Shown: in pieces, positions 9,169-18,261 of the stretch | Layout: every line of letters starts with the position of its first letter | Numbering within the stretch: the stretch's first letter is position 1 | Assembly (NCBI GenBank): GCA_946495655.1 | Contig: CAMMDS010000007.1 | Span: 1-56,757, forward strand | Length of the DNA stretch: 56,757 nucleotides | From: an uncultured Clostridium sp. | GTDB taxonomy: Bacteria; Bacillota; Clostridia; TANB77; CAG-508 | Reading direction: 5' to 3' | The notes under the pieces: generated by a model | Seen by the model: only the letters and a program-made list of their open reading frames with translations | Told to the model about the DNA's origin: nothing | Databases searched by the model: none | Program-made: the position numbers and the translations under genes

Positions 9169-10539
9169 ATGGCGAAGGTAAAAACAATTTTTGTGTGTAG
9201 TAGTTGTGGATATGAGTCAGCAAAATGGCTGGGGAAATGTCCTGCATGTAATGAGTGGAATAGTTTTTATGAAGAAAAAGTAGTAAATAGTACAAGTAGT
9301 AGTTCTTCAATTAATGGTTCACGTAGGGAAAAGGCTGTGCCAAAGAAACTAAAAGAAGTGGAAGGAATAGAAACTTCAAGGACAAGTACTGGTATAGGTG
9401 AACTTGATAGAGTCTTAGGAGGAGGACTTGTTAAAGGCTCGCTTGTACTAGTAGGTGGAGAGCCTGGTATAGGAAAATCTACTTTGATTTTACAACTTTG
9501 TGATAAAGTTAAAGGTGAAGGTAAGGTTTTATATGTCTCAGGAGAGGAATCTGCAGAACAGGTAAAAATTAGAGCTGATAGATTAAATATAAATAATGAT
9601 GATTTAATGTTTTTAGGTGAAACTAACATAGATAGTATTCAAAATGCAATAACTTCTATAAATCCAAAACTTGTAATTATAGATTCAATTCAAACAATGT
9701 ATTCAGAGGAAATTACTTCTGCAGCTGGAACTGTGAGCCAAGTAAGAGAAATCACAGCTAGAATTATGAGAATGTGTAAAGATAATGGAATAACAACTAT
9801 AATAATTGGTCATGTTACTAAAGATGGAAATATTGCAGGACCTAGAGTGCTAGAGCACATGGTAGATACTGTATTATACATAGAAGGAGAGAGATATTTT
9901 TCATACAGAATTCTAAGAGGTGTGAAAAACAGGTTTGGTTCAACAAACGAGGTTGGAATGTTCGAAATGAAAAATGAGGGAATGGTGGAAATTACTAATC
10001 CATCATCAATACTTATTTCAGAAAGAAATGATAATCCGGCTGGATCTGTGATTGTGGCAAGTATGGAGGGAACGAGACCGTTATTAATCGAACTTCAAGC
10101 GTTAACTACTCCTAGTGTATTTGGCATACCTAAAAGAACTGCAAATGGAATTGATTATAACAGATTAGCAGTATTGATTGCAGTTATTGAAAAAAGAGCA
10201 GGTATAGGGCTTGGAACACAGGATGTATATTTAAATGTTGTAAGCGGAATTAAGATAGGAGAGCCAGCTGTGGATTTAGGCGTGGTGCTTGCATGTACAT
10301 CTAGTTATAAGAATTTAAGTATACCACAAGATGTTGTGGCAATTGGAGAAGTAGGACTTACTGGAGAAGTAAGAGCAGTAAATATGATAGAGAAAAGGCT
10401 AAAAGAAGCGGATAGATTAGGATTTAAGAAATGTATTATACCAGAAAGTAATAAAAAACTATTGAAAGATAGTTTTAAATTAGATATAATAGGCGTTAGG
10501 AATATAAATGAAGCGATTAAGGGATTAGGATTAAGATAA
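9169..10539 (+). CDS. radA: DNA repair protein RadA
   Basis: A 456-residue RecA-related branch-migration factor for homologous recombination. The N-terminal zinc finger has CSSCGYESAKWLGKCPACNEW-type spacing (about residues 11-32). Walker A GGEPGIGKST is near 97-106. The RadA signature KNRFGST is near 253-259. A Lon-like C-terminal domain (about 275-450) follows. ATG has AAAGGAGG upstream, partly supplied by the preceding REP. It is followed, across another REP, by disA; radA-disA adjacency is a familiar Firmicutes arrangement. Confidence 0.97.
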   Translation: MAKVKTIFVCSSCGYESAKWLGKCPACNEWNSFYEEKVVNSTSSSSSINGSRREKAVPKKLKEVEGIETSRTSTGIGELDRVLGGGLVKGSLVLVGGEPGIGKSTLILQLCDKVKGEGKVLYVSGEESAEQVKIRADRLNINNDDLMFLGETNIDSIQNAITSINPKLVIIDSIQTMYSEEITSAAGTVSQVREITARIMRMCKDNGITTIIIGHVTKDGNIAGPRVLEHMVDTVLYIEGERYFSYRILRGVKNRFGSTNEVGMFEMKNEGMVEITNPSSILISERNDNPAGSVIVASMEGTRPLLIELQALTTPSVFGIPKRTANGIDYNRLAVLIAVIEKRAGIGLGTQDVYLNVVSGIKIGEPAVDLGVVLACTSSYKNLSIPQDVVAIGEVGLTGEVRAVNMIEKRLKEADRLGFKKCIIPESNKKLLKDSFKLDIIGVRNINEAIKGLGLR

Positions 10540-10548
10540 AAAAGTAAA

Positions 10549-10606
10549 GGTCTGTCCCCGAAACGACAAGGTTGTCGTTTTAAGGCCTGTCCCTATAACG
10601 ACAAAG
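10549..10606. repeat. GGGACAGGC-type REP between radA and disA
   Basis: Contains CTGTCCCCGAAACGACAAGG, its inverted GTTGTCGTTTTAAGG, and CCTGTCCCTATAACGACAAA. The copy again ends in the ribosome site of the next gene (AAAGGAGTG before the TTG start of disA). Confidence 0.7.
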
Positions 10607-10618
10607 GAGTGAATAAAG

Positions 10619-11683
10619 TTGGCAGATGGAATTGTTGAAGTTCTTAAATTGATAGCACCAGGTACACCGATACGAAATGGATTGGAAAATATATTGAATG
10701 CTAAAACAGGTGCACTAATTGCTGTTGCAGACAGTGAACAAGTTTTGGATTTGGTGGATGGAGGCTTTAAGTTAGATGTTGATTTTAGCCCTGCTAAGCT
10801 ATATGAGCTAGCTAAAATGGATGGGGCCATTATTTTAAGTTCTGATTTAAAAAAGATTTTGTATGCTAATACTCAGCTAATACCATCTCCAGAAATTTAT
10901 ACAAATGAAACAGGTACAAGACATAGAACTGCAGAGCGTACAGCAAAACAAACAGGAGCACTGGTAATTAGTATTTCTCAAAGAAGGGGAATAATTACAC
11001 TTTTTAGAGGAAATTCAAGATATGTCCTAAAAGAGTCGGCAGAGGTAATTTCAAAAGCAAATCAAGCTTTACAGATAGTTGAAAAATATAAAAAAGTTTT
11101 TGATAATAAAATAAATATGCTTAATGAATATGAATTTAATGATATTGTTACATTAGAGAATGTTATTACAGCAATTCAGAGAGCAGAAATGGTGATGAAG
11201 ATTGCTGAAGAGGTAAATAGAGCAATAGATGAACTTGGAGAGGAAGGCAGGCTCCTTGAAATGCAGCTTGATGAATCAGTTGGGGATTTAGAAAAAGAAG
11301 AGTTACTTTTAATTAAAGACTATATTGCTCCTGGAAAAAAGAGAAGTGCTGAGAAAATATTGAGTGAGCTAAAAAATATCGAATATGAGAATCTTATCAA
11401 ACCAGATAAAATAGCTAATCTTTTAGGATATGAGGATTTTGATAATTATGATGAAGTTGGTGTTTATACCAGAGGGTATAGAATATTAAGTAAAATACCA
11501 AGAATGCCAAGTACAATAGTTGAAAATCTTGTAAAATCATTTAAATCTTTCCAACATATTTTAGTTGCAGATATTCAAAGATTAGATGAAGTAGATGGAA
11601 TTGGAGAAATAAGAGCAAGAACAATAAAACAATCTTTAAAGAGAATGCAAGAACAATTTGTTTTTGACAATCTTATAATGTAA
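10619..11683 (+). CDS. disA: DNA integrity scanning diadenylate cyclase DisA
   Basis: A 354-residue cytoplasmic enzyme that condenses two ATP to c-di-AMP and scans DNA for recombination intermediates. The N-terminal DAC domain shows MDGAIILSSD (DGA near residues 67-69) and GTRHRTAERTAKQTGALVI (RHR near 100-102). A helical linker follows. The C-terminal helix-hairpin-helix DNA-binding region includes VDGIGEIRARTIKQSL. The start is TTG, with AAAGGAGTG 8-9 bases upstream. It forms a transcription unit with radA. The window has a second diadenylate cyclase, cdaA, 1.3 kb downstream. Confidence 0.97.
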   Translation: MADGIVEVLKLIAPGTPIRNGLENILNAKTGALIAVADSEQVLDLVDGGFKLDVDFSPAKLYELAKMDGAIILSSDLKKILYANTQLIPSPEIYTNETGTRHRTAERTAKQTGALVISISQRRGIITLFRGNSRYVLKESAEVISKANQALQIVEKYKKVFDNKINMLNEYEFNDIVTLENVITAIQRAEMVMKIAEEVNRAIDELGEEGRLLEMQLDESVGDLEKEELLLIKDYIAPGKKRSAEKILSELKNIEYENLIKPDKIANLLGYEDFDNYDEVGVYTRGYRILSKIPRMPSTIVENLVKSFKSFQHILVADIQRLDEVDGIGEIRARTIKQSLKRMQEQFVFDNLIM

Positions 11684-11701
11684 TAATTTAATATAAAATA
11701 A

Positions 11702-11730
11702 TTGTAATAAAACTTTAATTATGGTAAAAT
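11702..11730 (+). promoter_or_regulatory. Predicted promoter of the cyclophilin gene
   Basis: TTGTAA at 11702-11707 and TAAAAT at 11725-11730, 17 bases apart, with TATGG as an extended -10 context. The same TATGGTAAAAT string occurs upstream of cdaA (about 12997-13007) and of efp. Confidence 0.5.
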
Positions 11731-11778
11731 AATAAATGTGAGCACATGATAAAATATGATGTGAAGAAAGGAAGAACA

Positions 11779-12726
11779 ATGAAAAAGATAGGAATAAGAA
11801 TATTATTAATTTTAGGAATTTTATTAGTTATAGCTGGAATAGTATATGCATGTTATGGAATATATAAAAAAGCTACATTAAATATACAGAATCCAGTAGC
11901 AACTATAGAAGTAGAAAATTTTGGTACAATAAAAGTAGAATTGTATCCAGATAAAGCACCAAATACTGTTGCAAATTTTATAAGATTAGCAAATAGAGGT
12001 TTCTATAATGGAACTACTTTTCATAGAACAATGCCAAACTTTGTTATACAAGGTGGAGCAAGAAATGGAGATGCAGCTGCATCACCACTACTTAGTAATA
12101 TTTACGATTTAGATGATGTATTAAATAATAAAAATTTATTTGAAGAAATATTAAATGAATTTTATGATGGAGAATACACGAATTCAAATGTTACTATAAC
12201 TTCATATGGACAGGCAAAAGATTTGATAAAAAAAGATGAAAGTGCTAAAAGCAATTTTGATTCATTCTTAGAAGTTGAATATAATATCCCTGGAGAGTTT
12301 ATTGCAAATGGAGATGAAGCTAATAATATAAAACATGAAAAAGGTGTAATTTCTATGGCAAGATCTGATTATAGCAGTTGGGGATATTTAGAAGAAGGAT
12401 ATAATTCAGCAGGATGTCAATTTTTTATAATGTCTGATGATAATACTCAATTAGATGGTTTATATGCGCCATTTGGAAAAGTAATAGAGGGATTGGATGT
12501 TGTAGATAAAATTGCAAATGTTGAAGTATATTATAGAGATACTGAAGTAGACGAAGATTATGAGATTCCAGAAGATGAAGATGGAAATCAAATTTCATCT
12601 GATACTCCAAAAGAGCAGCCAGTTATAACAAGTATCACAGTTGAAACTTATGGTGTGGATTATGGAGCACCAGATGTTGTAAAAACATTTGACCTAAATT
12701 CTTTATTCTCGGGATTAAGCTATTAA
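11779..12726 (+). CDS. Membrane-anchored cyclophilin-type peptidyl-prolyl isomerase
   Basis: A 315-residue protein predicted to assist folding outside the membrane by cis-trans isomerising X-Pro bonds. Residues 4-27 form an uncleaved membrane anchor or signal peptide. The cyclophilin domain begins with VATIEVENFGTIKVELYP and includes NGTTFHRTMPNFVIQGG, GVISMAR and GCQFFIMSDDNTQLDGLYAPFGKV. An insertion of about 90 residues between the FHR and GVISMAR parts is longer than in minimal cyclophilins. ATG at 11779 (AAGAAAGGAAG upstream) is preferred to the in-frame ATG at 11746, which lacks a ribosome site. It is a single-gene unit by its own promoter. Confidence 0.9.
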   Translation: MKKIGIRILLILGILLVIAGIVYACYGIYKKATLNIQNPVATIEVENFGTIKVELYPDKAPNTVANFIRLANRGFYNGTTFHRTMPNFVIQGGARNGDAAASPLLSNIYDLDDVLNNKNLFEEILNEFYDGEYTNSNVTITSYGQAKDLIKKDESAKSNFDSFLEVEYNIPGEFIANGDEANNIKHEKGVISMARSDYSSWGYLEEGYNSAGCQFFIMSDDNTQLDGLYAPFGKVIEGLDVVDKIANVEVYYRDTEVDEDYEIPEDEDGNQISSDTPKEQPVITSITVETYGVDYGAPDVVKTFDLNSLFSGLSY

Positions 12727-12809
12727 AAATATTTGAATAGACATAGTAAGTATATAAAATGTAATTATTTCTAAATTAGATTTGATACTAAGAAAGGAAT
12801 GAAACAAAA

Positions 12810-12935
12810 ATGAATAAAAAAGAAAAAAATAGAAGAGATATTGGAAAAATTGCAACAAAAATCATAGCGGCAGTACTTGCTGTTATGATGGTGTTCGCTG
12901 TTATTGCATCTTTAATTTTCTATATATTTGCATAA
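12810..12935 (+). CDS. 41-residue single-pass membrane protein
   Basis: ATG at 12810 follows AAGAAAGGAAT. The product has a basic start (MNKKEKNRRDIGKIATKI) and one hydrophobic helix (about residues 18-40), ending in FYIFA. It sits between the cyclophilin and cdaA genes. Very small membrane proteins of this shape (for example the Prli42/DUF4044 type) are common in Firmicutes. I cannot assign it to one family. Confidence 0.6.
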   Translation: MNKKEKNRRDIGKIATKIIAAVLAVMMVFAVIASLIFYIFA

Positions 12936-13031
12936 AACAATAAAATATAGTGAACATTTTTATTGAATAATTTAGATTTTAAATAATAACAAAAAATATG
13001 GTAAAATTTATAATAAAAGAGGAAAGAATGT

Positions 13032-13988
13032 ATGGATTTTTTTTCATCGAATATAAATGGCTTTTGGGAAAGCATCATGGGATATATTACGGATATTTCG
13101 AGTAATCCGTTCAAATTGATAATATTTATATTAGATATTTTAATAGTTGGATATATTGTATATAGATTCATAAAATCAGCAAGAAATTCTAGAGTATGGC
13201 AATTACTAAAAGGAATAGTGTTAATAGTAATAATAACACTATTAAGTGGAATATTTGAATTCAGAATATTAAATTGGCTTTTAACAATATTTACAACATA
13301 TGGTGTAATTGCTTTAATGGTTATATTTCAACCAGAATTAAGAAGAATGCTAGAGCAATTAGGAACTAACAAATTTACTAAATTTTTTGGAATAGGACTT
13401 GAGAAAAATTTAGAAACAAAGACGAAAGAAGATATATATAAAATTGTAATTGCTGCAAAAGAATTATCAAACAGTAAAACTGGTGGATTGATTGTAATGG
13501 AAAGAGATATACAATTAGATGATATTATGGATAGTGGAGTAAAAATTGATGCAGACGTATCTCCACAATTAATAGTAAATCTTTTTGTTCCGAAAACACC
13601 ATTACATGATGGAGCAATAATAATCAGTAAAAATAAAATTGCGGCTGCAGCTTGTATTTTACCATTGTCTGATGATAGACAAATTACTAAAGGACTTGGA
13701 ACAAGACATAGAGCAGCACTTGGTATTTCTAGAGAAACGGATGCTATAGCAGTAGTAATATCAGAAGAAACAGGAAAAATTTCAATTGCTAAAGATGGAA
13801 ATTTAATAGTTGATTTAAAAGAAGAAGCATTAAAGAATATTTTAATTAAAAATTTAGTAACAAAGAAATTTGGAGATAATCAAAATGCTAAAAAGCATAC
13901 TCCAAAATTTATAAAAAAACATAATAAAAACAATATTGCAGAAGAAGATAAAAAAGAAAAGGAAAATGAAGAAAATATAGAAAAATAA
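13032..13988 (+). CDS. cdaA: Membrane diadenylate cyclase CdaA
   Basis: A 318-residue c-di-AMP synthase, the housekeeping cyclase linked to osmotic and cell-wall homeostasis. About three membrane helices lie at residues 22-105. The DAC domain follows, with LHDGAIIISKNKI (DGA near 188-190) and GTRHRAALGISRETDAIAVV (RHR near 228-230). The last 50 residues are a Lys/Glu-rich tail. ATG has AGAGGAAAG upstream. In many Firmicutes cdaA is followed by the regulator cdaR (YbbR) and glmM; here truA follows instead, so the usual operon is broken. Confidence 0.95.
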   Translation: MDFFSSNINGFWESIMGYITDISSNPFKLIIFILDILIVGYIVYRFIKSARNSRVWQLLKGIVLIVIITLLSGIFEFRILNWLLTIFTTYGVIALMVIFQPELRRMLEQLGTNKFTKFFGIGLEKNLETKTKEDIYKIVIAAKELSNSKTGGLIVMERDIQLDDIMDSGVKIDADVSPQLIVNLFVPKTPLHDGAIIISKNKIAAAACILPLSDDRQITKGLGTRHRAALGISRETDAIAVVISEETGKISIAKDGNLIVDLKEEALKNILIKNLVTKKFGDNQNAKKHTPKFIKKHNKNNIAEEDKKEKENEENIEK

Positions 13989-14043
13989 TCTAGTGAAAGT
14001 AAATAGCAAAATGAAAAGTAAAAAGCAATAAAAGGGTAATAAA

Positions 14044-14781
14044 ATGAGAAATATTAAATTAACTATAGAATATGATGGAAAAGATTTTAATGGATGGCAA
14101 AAACAACCAAATAAATTAAATATACAAGGTGAAATAGAAAGAGCAATAGAGAATATAACAGGAGAAAAAGTTGATTTGATTGCTTCAGGGAGAACTGATG
14201 CAGGAGTTCATGCTATAGGTCAAGTTGCAAATTTTAAAACTAATTCAAATATCGATATAAATAAAGTACCTATAGCAATAAATTCTCAGGTAAAGAATGC
14301 AATTAGAATACAAAATGCAGAAGAAGTTGAAGAGAATTTTCATAGTAGATTCAATTGTAAGAGAAAAACATATAGATATGTAATTGACAATTCTAAATAT
14401 GGAACAGCAATATATAGAAACTTAACATATCATATGCCTATAAAACTAGATGTGGAAAAAATTAAAAAAGCTATAAAATATTTTGAAGGAGAACATGATT
14501 TTAAAGCTTTTAAATCTAGTGGAACTAGTAGTAAAAGTAGTGTTAGAACAATTTATAGTGCAAATGTATTGGTTGAGGGAAATAATATAGTTATAGATTT
14601 AACTGGAAATGGATTTTTATATAATATGGTAAGAATTATTTCAGGCACATTAGTTGATGTAGGACTTGGAAAAATAAAACCAGAAGAAATACCAAGTATA
14701 ATAGAATCAAAGGATAGATTTAAAGCAGGAAAAACACTTCCTCCACAAGGATTAATTCTATTAAAAGTCGATTATGATTAA
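14044..14781 (+). CDS. truA: tRNA pseudouridine(38-40) synthase TruA
   Basis: A 245-residue cytoplasmic enzyme that converts uridines 38-40 of the tRNA anticodon arm to pseudouridine. It opens with NIKLTIEYDGKDFNGWQ. The catalytic Asp is in SGRTDAGVHA (about residues 49-58). FKAFKSSG and GNGFLYNMVRIISGTLVDVG are family blocks in the C-terminal half. It starts 55 bases after cdaA with AAAGGGT upstream and is full length. Confidence 0.97.
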   Translation: MRNIKLTIEYDGKDFNGWQKQPNKLNIQGEIERAIENITGEKVDLIASGRTDAGVHAIGQVANFKTNSNIDINKVPIAINSQVKNAIRIQNAEEVEENFHSRFNCKRKTYRYVIDNSKYGTAIYRNLTYHMPIKLDVEKIKKAIKYFEGEHDFKAFKSSGTSSKSSVRTIYSANVLVEGNNIVIDLTGNGFLYNMVRIISGTLVDVGLGKIKPEEIPSIIESKDRFKAGKTLPPQGLILLKVDYD

Positions 14782-14818
14782 AGTAATGTTATATCTTTGT
14801 TGTTTATAGTATTAATTT

Positions 14819-15009
14819 CAAGAAATGGTATCTTGTAAAAAAATATTTCAAATATGTCGGTCAAGCTAATTTTCGTATGTGTTCTAGAAAAATTCTGGCA
14901 GCGCCCTCACAAGCATGCGAGATTCCCTACCAAAATTTTTAAGAACACATATACTCAAATCACATTCCATTCCATATTTTCATATTTTTTTACAAAATAC
15001 CATTTCTTG
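14819..15009 (-). ncRNA. Candidate structured RNA, family 1 copy B
   Basis: This fills most of the 342-base gap between truA and the next gene. The outer stem pairs 14819-14846 with 14982-15009. Inside are TATGTGTTCT/AGAACACATA, a second stem (AAAAATTCTGG/CCAAAATTTTT) and a hairpin around CTCAC/GCGAG. Each of these last three stems and the outer stem contain at most one imperfect pair; on the plus strand three are C-A, on the minus strand they are G-U. The single-stranded blocks match copy A at 4118-4307, while stem sequences differ completely. Confidence 0.5.
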
Positions 15010-15123
15010 GAGAATCATAGATAAAAACCATCTAATCTGCAATTTTCTAAAATAAAATAGTAACCAATAATAGTGTGTAAACATAAAATATACTAAAAAT
15101 AGTATAAGAAAAGGAGAAATTTT

Positions 15124-15606
15124 ATGAACACACTATTATTATTATTTTTTGCACTACCTATTGCTATAATAATACTTTCTATTGTTCTACTTAGAATACT
15201 AAAATGTCCAATTTTAGTAGCTGCCACTTTTTTCGCAATACTTTTAGTTGTTTCATTTATTGTTGATGGAACTGGATTCTTAATATTTGTGATAGCATAT
15301 ACCATACTTTCATATATTACAGCAGTTATTACTAGATTGATTTGTAATATAATCGAAAGAATTAATAGATGTTGTAATAATGAAAGAGAAGAAAACAATC
15401 AAGTAGCATTAGCTAACATCACTTCTAATAACAATAATAATTGCAATCAACAATGTTGTAGATGTAATAGCAATAATGATACTAGCAATAATAACAATCA
15501 GGCTAGATTTACATTAACTACTAACCAAGCAAATCCTGTACTTTTTTTGACAAATAGAAACAGTAATTCTTCAAGGCGAAATGGTTGTTGCTGCGGGAGA
15601 AGATAG
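15124..15606 (+). CDS. Small membrane protein with Asn/Cys-rich tail (DUF2651/YbeF-like)
   Basis: A 160-residue protein. The first 80 residues form three membrane helices (MNTLLLLFFALPIAIIILSI onward), resembling in composition and start the small YbeF/DUF2651 membrane proteins of Firmicutes; this match is from memory and moderate. Residues 81-160 are a soluble tail rich in Asn, Gln, Arg and clustered Cys (RCCNN, CNQQCCRC, GCCCGRR), which could bind metal. AAAAGGAG precedes ATG. A strong terminator follows. Its function is unknown. Confidence 0.7.
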   Translation: MNTLLLLFFALPIAIIILSIVLLRILKCPILVAATFFAILLVVSFIVDGTGFLIFVIAYTILSYITAVITRLICNIIERINRCCNNEREENNQVALANITSNNNNNCNQQCCRCNSNNDTSNNNNQARFTLTTNQANPVLFLTNRNSNSSRRNGCCCGRR

Positions 15607-15624
15607 AAATATTACAGAAATATT

Positions 15625-15678
15625 ACAATAATATTAAGTTTTTGTTACAAGAAGCTTAATATTATTGTATTTTTTTTG
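15625..15678 (+). terminator. Rho-independent terminator
   Basis: ACAATAATATTAAG pairs with CTTAATATTATTGT, followed by ATTTTTTTT. It separates the small membrane protein gene from the pilus locus. Confidence 0.85.
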
Positions 15679-15738
15679 ATATTGTTGTAAAATAAAATAT
15701 GAAATATTATTTTGTCAAAAAATAAGGAGGAAAATATT

Positions 15739-16677
15739 ATGGCAATGAATCCAATGCAAAGAAAAGCAAACAATTCTTTTTTACTAGGAATTGTAATAAC
15801 ATTACTTATAACTGGAACGATAATAGGTTTTTTAATATACCAAGTTTCGAATTTAAATAATCAAATACAGGAGGAACAATCTCACAGAGTATATGGATAT
15901 GTGGTTACTGCTGAAATTGCATCTGGTACTGAGATTACTTCTGATAAAATAAGAGGGATAGAATTAAATATAGAGACAGATTCATCTACCATTTATAGTT
16001 CACGAACGGTAGATTCAAATGGTGATACAATTGCAGATCCAACAGGATCTTTATTCCCTGTAGGACTAAAAGCTAAAGTTAATTTAAACCCAGGTACTGT
16101 TTTAACAACAGATCTTACATATGAAGAAGAAGCTTTAACTGCAGATGTAAGAAACCAAGAATATAATGTTATTCAGATTACAAGTCAATTGCAAACAGGA
16201 GACTACATAGATGTAAGACTAAGAACACCTGAAGGAAGAGATTTAATTGTTGTATCTCATAAAGAAGTTACAATTCCTCAAATAGCAGGTGTAGATTCTA
16301 CAAATTGTATTTGGCTACAATTATCTGAAGAAGAAACACTAATGATGAGTAGTGCTATAGTAGAAGCATATAGAATGAATGGAGCAAGATTATATACAAC
16401 TACATATGTTGAACCAGGTTTGCAAGAAGCTGCAACTACAACATATGTACCAAGTGCTGAAGTAGAAGCTCTTATTAGAACAGATCCAAATATTGTACAA
16501 GAAGCAAAGAATGCATTAATAAGCTTATTTGATACAAATAGAGATTTGGTAAGACAAGGAATAAATAGTGCAGTTAATAATGAAGATGCAGAAGATAATG
16601 TGGTTCAAAAAACAGAAGAAGAAATAACATCACTTCAAGAAGAAAGAGAGTTATACATAGAATCTTTAGGTGGTTAG
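15739..16677 (+). CDS. CpaB/SAF-domain pilus assembly protein
   Basis: A 312-residue protein with a membrane anchor at residues 14-36 and then a SAF-like domain (VYGYVVTAEIASGTEITSDKI, later GTVLTTDLTY), the arrangement of CpaB/RcpC proteins of Tad pili. A helical Glu-rich tail ends the protein. ATG at 15739 has AAGGAGG upstream; the ORF extends further 5' without a ribosome site. It is the first gene of a co-directional set running to about 27.9 kb. There is no outer-membrane secretin in the locus, in keeping with a monoderm host. Confidence 0.75.
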   Translation: MAMNPMQRKANNSFLLGIVITLLITGTIIGFLIYQVSNLNNQIQEEQSHRVYGYVVTAEIASGTEITSDKIRGIELNIETDSSTIYSSRTVDSNGDTIADPTGSLFPVGLKAKVNLNPGTVLTTDLTYEEEALTADVRNQEYNVIQITSQLQTGDYIDVRLRTPEGRDLIVVSHKEVTIPQIAGVDSTNCIWLQLSEEETLMMSSAIVEAYRMNGARLYTTTYVEPGLQEAATTTYVPSAEVEALIRTDPNIVQEAKNALISLFDTNRDLVRQGINSAVNNEDAEDNVVQKTEEEITSLQEERELYIESLGG

Positions 16678-16699
16678 AAATAATATATAGGAGGAAATA

Positions 16700-17398
16700 A
16701 TGAGGAAGATAAGCTTTATAGGTTGTTATGACAAAATAGATTTAATGTTATATGTAGCTAAGATTTTGGTAGCAATGGACAAAAAAGTATTAGTAGTGGA
16801 TTCAACAATTAATCAAAAAGCAAAATATATAGTACCTGTTATAAAACCTACTAAAGCTTATGTTACCGAATTTGAAGAAATAGATGTTGCTGTTGGCTTT
16901 GATACTTTAGAAGAAATAAAAGAGTATCTAGGCATTTCTAGCAACACAGAATTGCCATATGATATGGTTTTACTTGATATTGATTCATATAGTGGAATCG
17001 AAAATTTTGGAGTAAACAATGAAGATATAAATTATTTTGTTACAGGATTTGATTTATATACTTTAAAAAGAGGCTTAGAGATATTAGGTGGACTCACAAA
17101 AGTATTGAATTTAACTAAAATATTGTTTTCAAGAACAGCTAGTAAAGAAGAAAATGATTATTTAAATTATTTGTCTCTAGGTTATAAAATTGAATGGAGT
17201 GAGGAGATAATATATTTTCCATTGGAAATGGGCGACGAAAGCGTTATAGCAGAAAATCAAAGAGTTTCTAAAATTAAATTTAAGAGATTAAGTACGCAAT
17301 ATAAAGAAGCTCTTATCTATATTGCAGAACAAATACTTGGACAAAATGAATACTCAAAAATGAAAAAAATCTTTAAACAATTAGAAAGAGGAGTTTAA
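16700..17398 (+). CDS. ParA/CpaE-like protein lacking a P-loop
   Basis: A 232-residue protein shaped like a MinD/ParA ATPase: MRKISFIGCYDKIDLMLYVA at the start, KVLVVDST near 29-36 and MVLLDID near 91-97. There is no Walker A lysine motif at the N-terminus, so it is probably a degenerate, non-hydrolysing member. Its place between the CpaB-like protein and CpaF suggests the TadZ/CpaE localisation role. AGGAGG precedes ATG. Function is by context and fold only. Confidence 0.6.
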   Translation: MRKISFIGCYDKIDLMLYVAKILVAMDKKVLVVDSTINQKAKYIVPVIKPTKAYVTEFEEIDVAVGFDTLEEIKEYLGISSNTELPYDMVLLDIDSYSGIENFGVNNEDINYFVTGFDLYTLKRGLEILGGLTKVLNLTKILFSRTASKEENDYLNYLSLGYKIEWSEEIIYFPLEMGDESVIAENQRVSKIKFKRLSTQYKEALIYIAEQILGQNEYSKMKKIFKQLERGV

Positions 17399-17401
17399 TA
17401 A

Positions 17402-18241
17402 ATGGCTATAGTAACCTTTAAAAGTAATGAACTAAAAGAAACTGGACAAACATTATCTTTAGTAGCTATTGCAACACAATTCGCTATTGAACATAATTAT
17501 AGAATTCTTATAGTGTCTACTAATTTTAAAGATCAAACATTAGAAAATTGTTTTTGGGAATTAGATAAATTAAACAGACCAATTATTACGAATCAATCCC
17601 ATGTTAGTATTGGAGTAGACTCTGGAGTGGAATCTTTGGTGAGAGTTTTAGCAAGTAATAAAACAAATCCAGAAATTGTTAAAAATTACTCTAAAATTAT
17701 TTTAAGAGATAGATTGGATGTATTATTATCACCAAGTACACAAAATTATCAAGAATATACTCAAGTATGTGATAAATTTCCAGAAATTTTACAAATTGCA
17801 GACAGATATTATGATTTAATATTTGTTGATTTATCAAGCAGAATGCAAGAAAGAGAAGCACAGAACATATTAAATATATCAGATTTAATTATATTTAATA
17901 TAACTCAGAGACTAAAGAATATAAATGATTTTATGGAACTAAGAGAAAATGATGAAAATTATAAAAAGAGAAATGTTATATTGCTCTTAGGAAGATATGA
18001 TGCACATTCTAAATATAATATAAAAAATGTAACAAGATATTTAAGAGAAAGAAAACTTATATTAGCAATTCCATATAACACATTATATTTTGAAGCATGT
18101 TCAGAAGGAAAAGTTATAGATTTCTTTTTAAAACTTAAAAATGTGGATGTAAATGATAGAAATCATTTATTCATTAGTGAAGTAAATAGAGCAAATGAAA
18201 CTATTCTATATAAATTACAAGAATTGCAAATGAAGATTTAA
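17402..18241 (+). CDS. Second ParA/TadZ-like protein
   Basis: A 279-residue protein three bases after its neighbour. It opens with MAIVTFKSNELKETGQTLSL, where ParA proteins have the P-loop; Gly/Thr are present but not a canonical GKGGxGKT. YRILIVSTN and YDLIFVDLSSRM fit the other nucleotide-fold strands. It looks like a paralogue or partner of the preceding protein. A ribosome site (AGAGGAG) lies in the end of the upstream gene, so translation is likely coupled. Confidence 0.6.
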   Translation: MAIVTFKSNELKETGQTLSLVAIATQFAIEHNYRILIVSTNFKDQTLENCFWELDKLNRPIITNQSHVSIGVDSGVESLVRVLASNKTNPEIVKNYSKIILRDRLDVLLSPSTQNYQEYTQVCDKFPEILQIADRYYDLIFVDLSSRMQEREAQNILNISDLIIFNITQRLKNINDFMELRENDENYKKRNVILLLGRYDAHSKYNIKNVTRYLRERKLILAIPYNTLYFEACSEGKVIDFFLKLKNVDVNDRNHLFISEVNRANETILYKLQELQMKI

Positions 18242-18261
18242 TCCTTAGAAAGGAGAAAACT

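Noticed and set aside
4118-15009. Structured elements as MITEs with terminal inverted repeats
   Set aside because: The outer arms of the two copies are unrelated in sequence although each is self-complementary, which is not expected of copies of one MITE.
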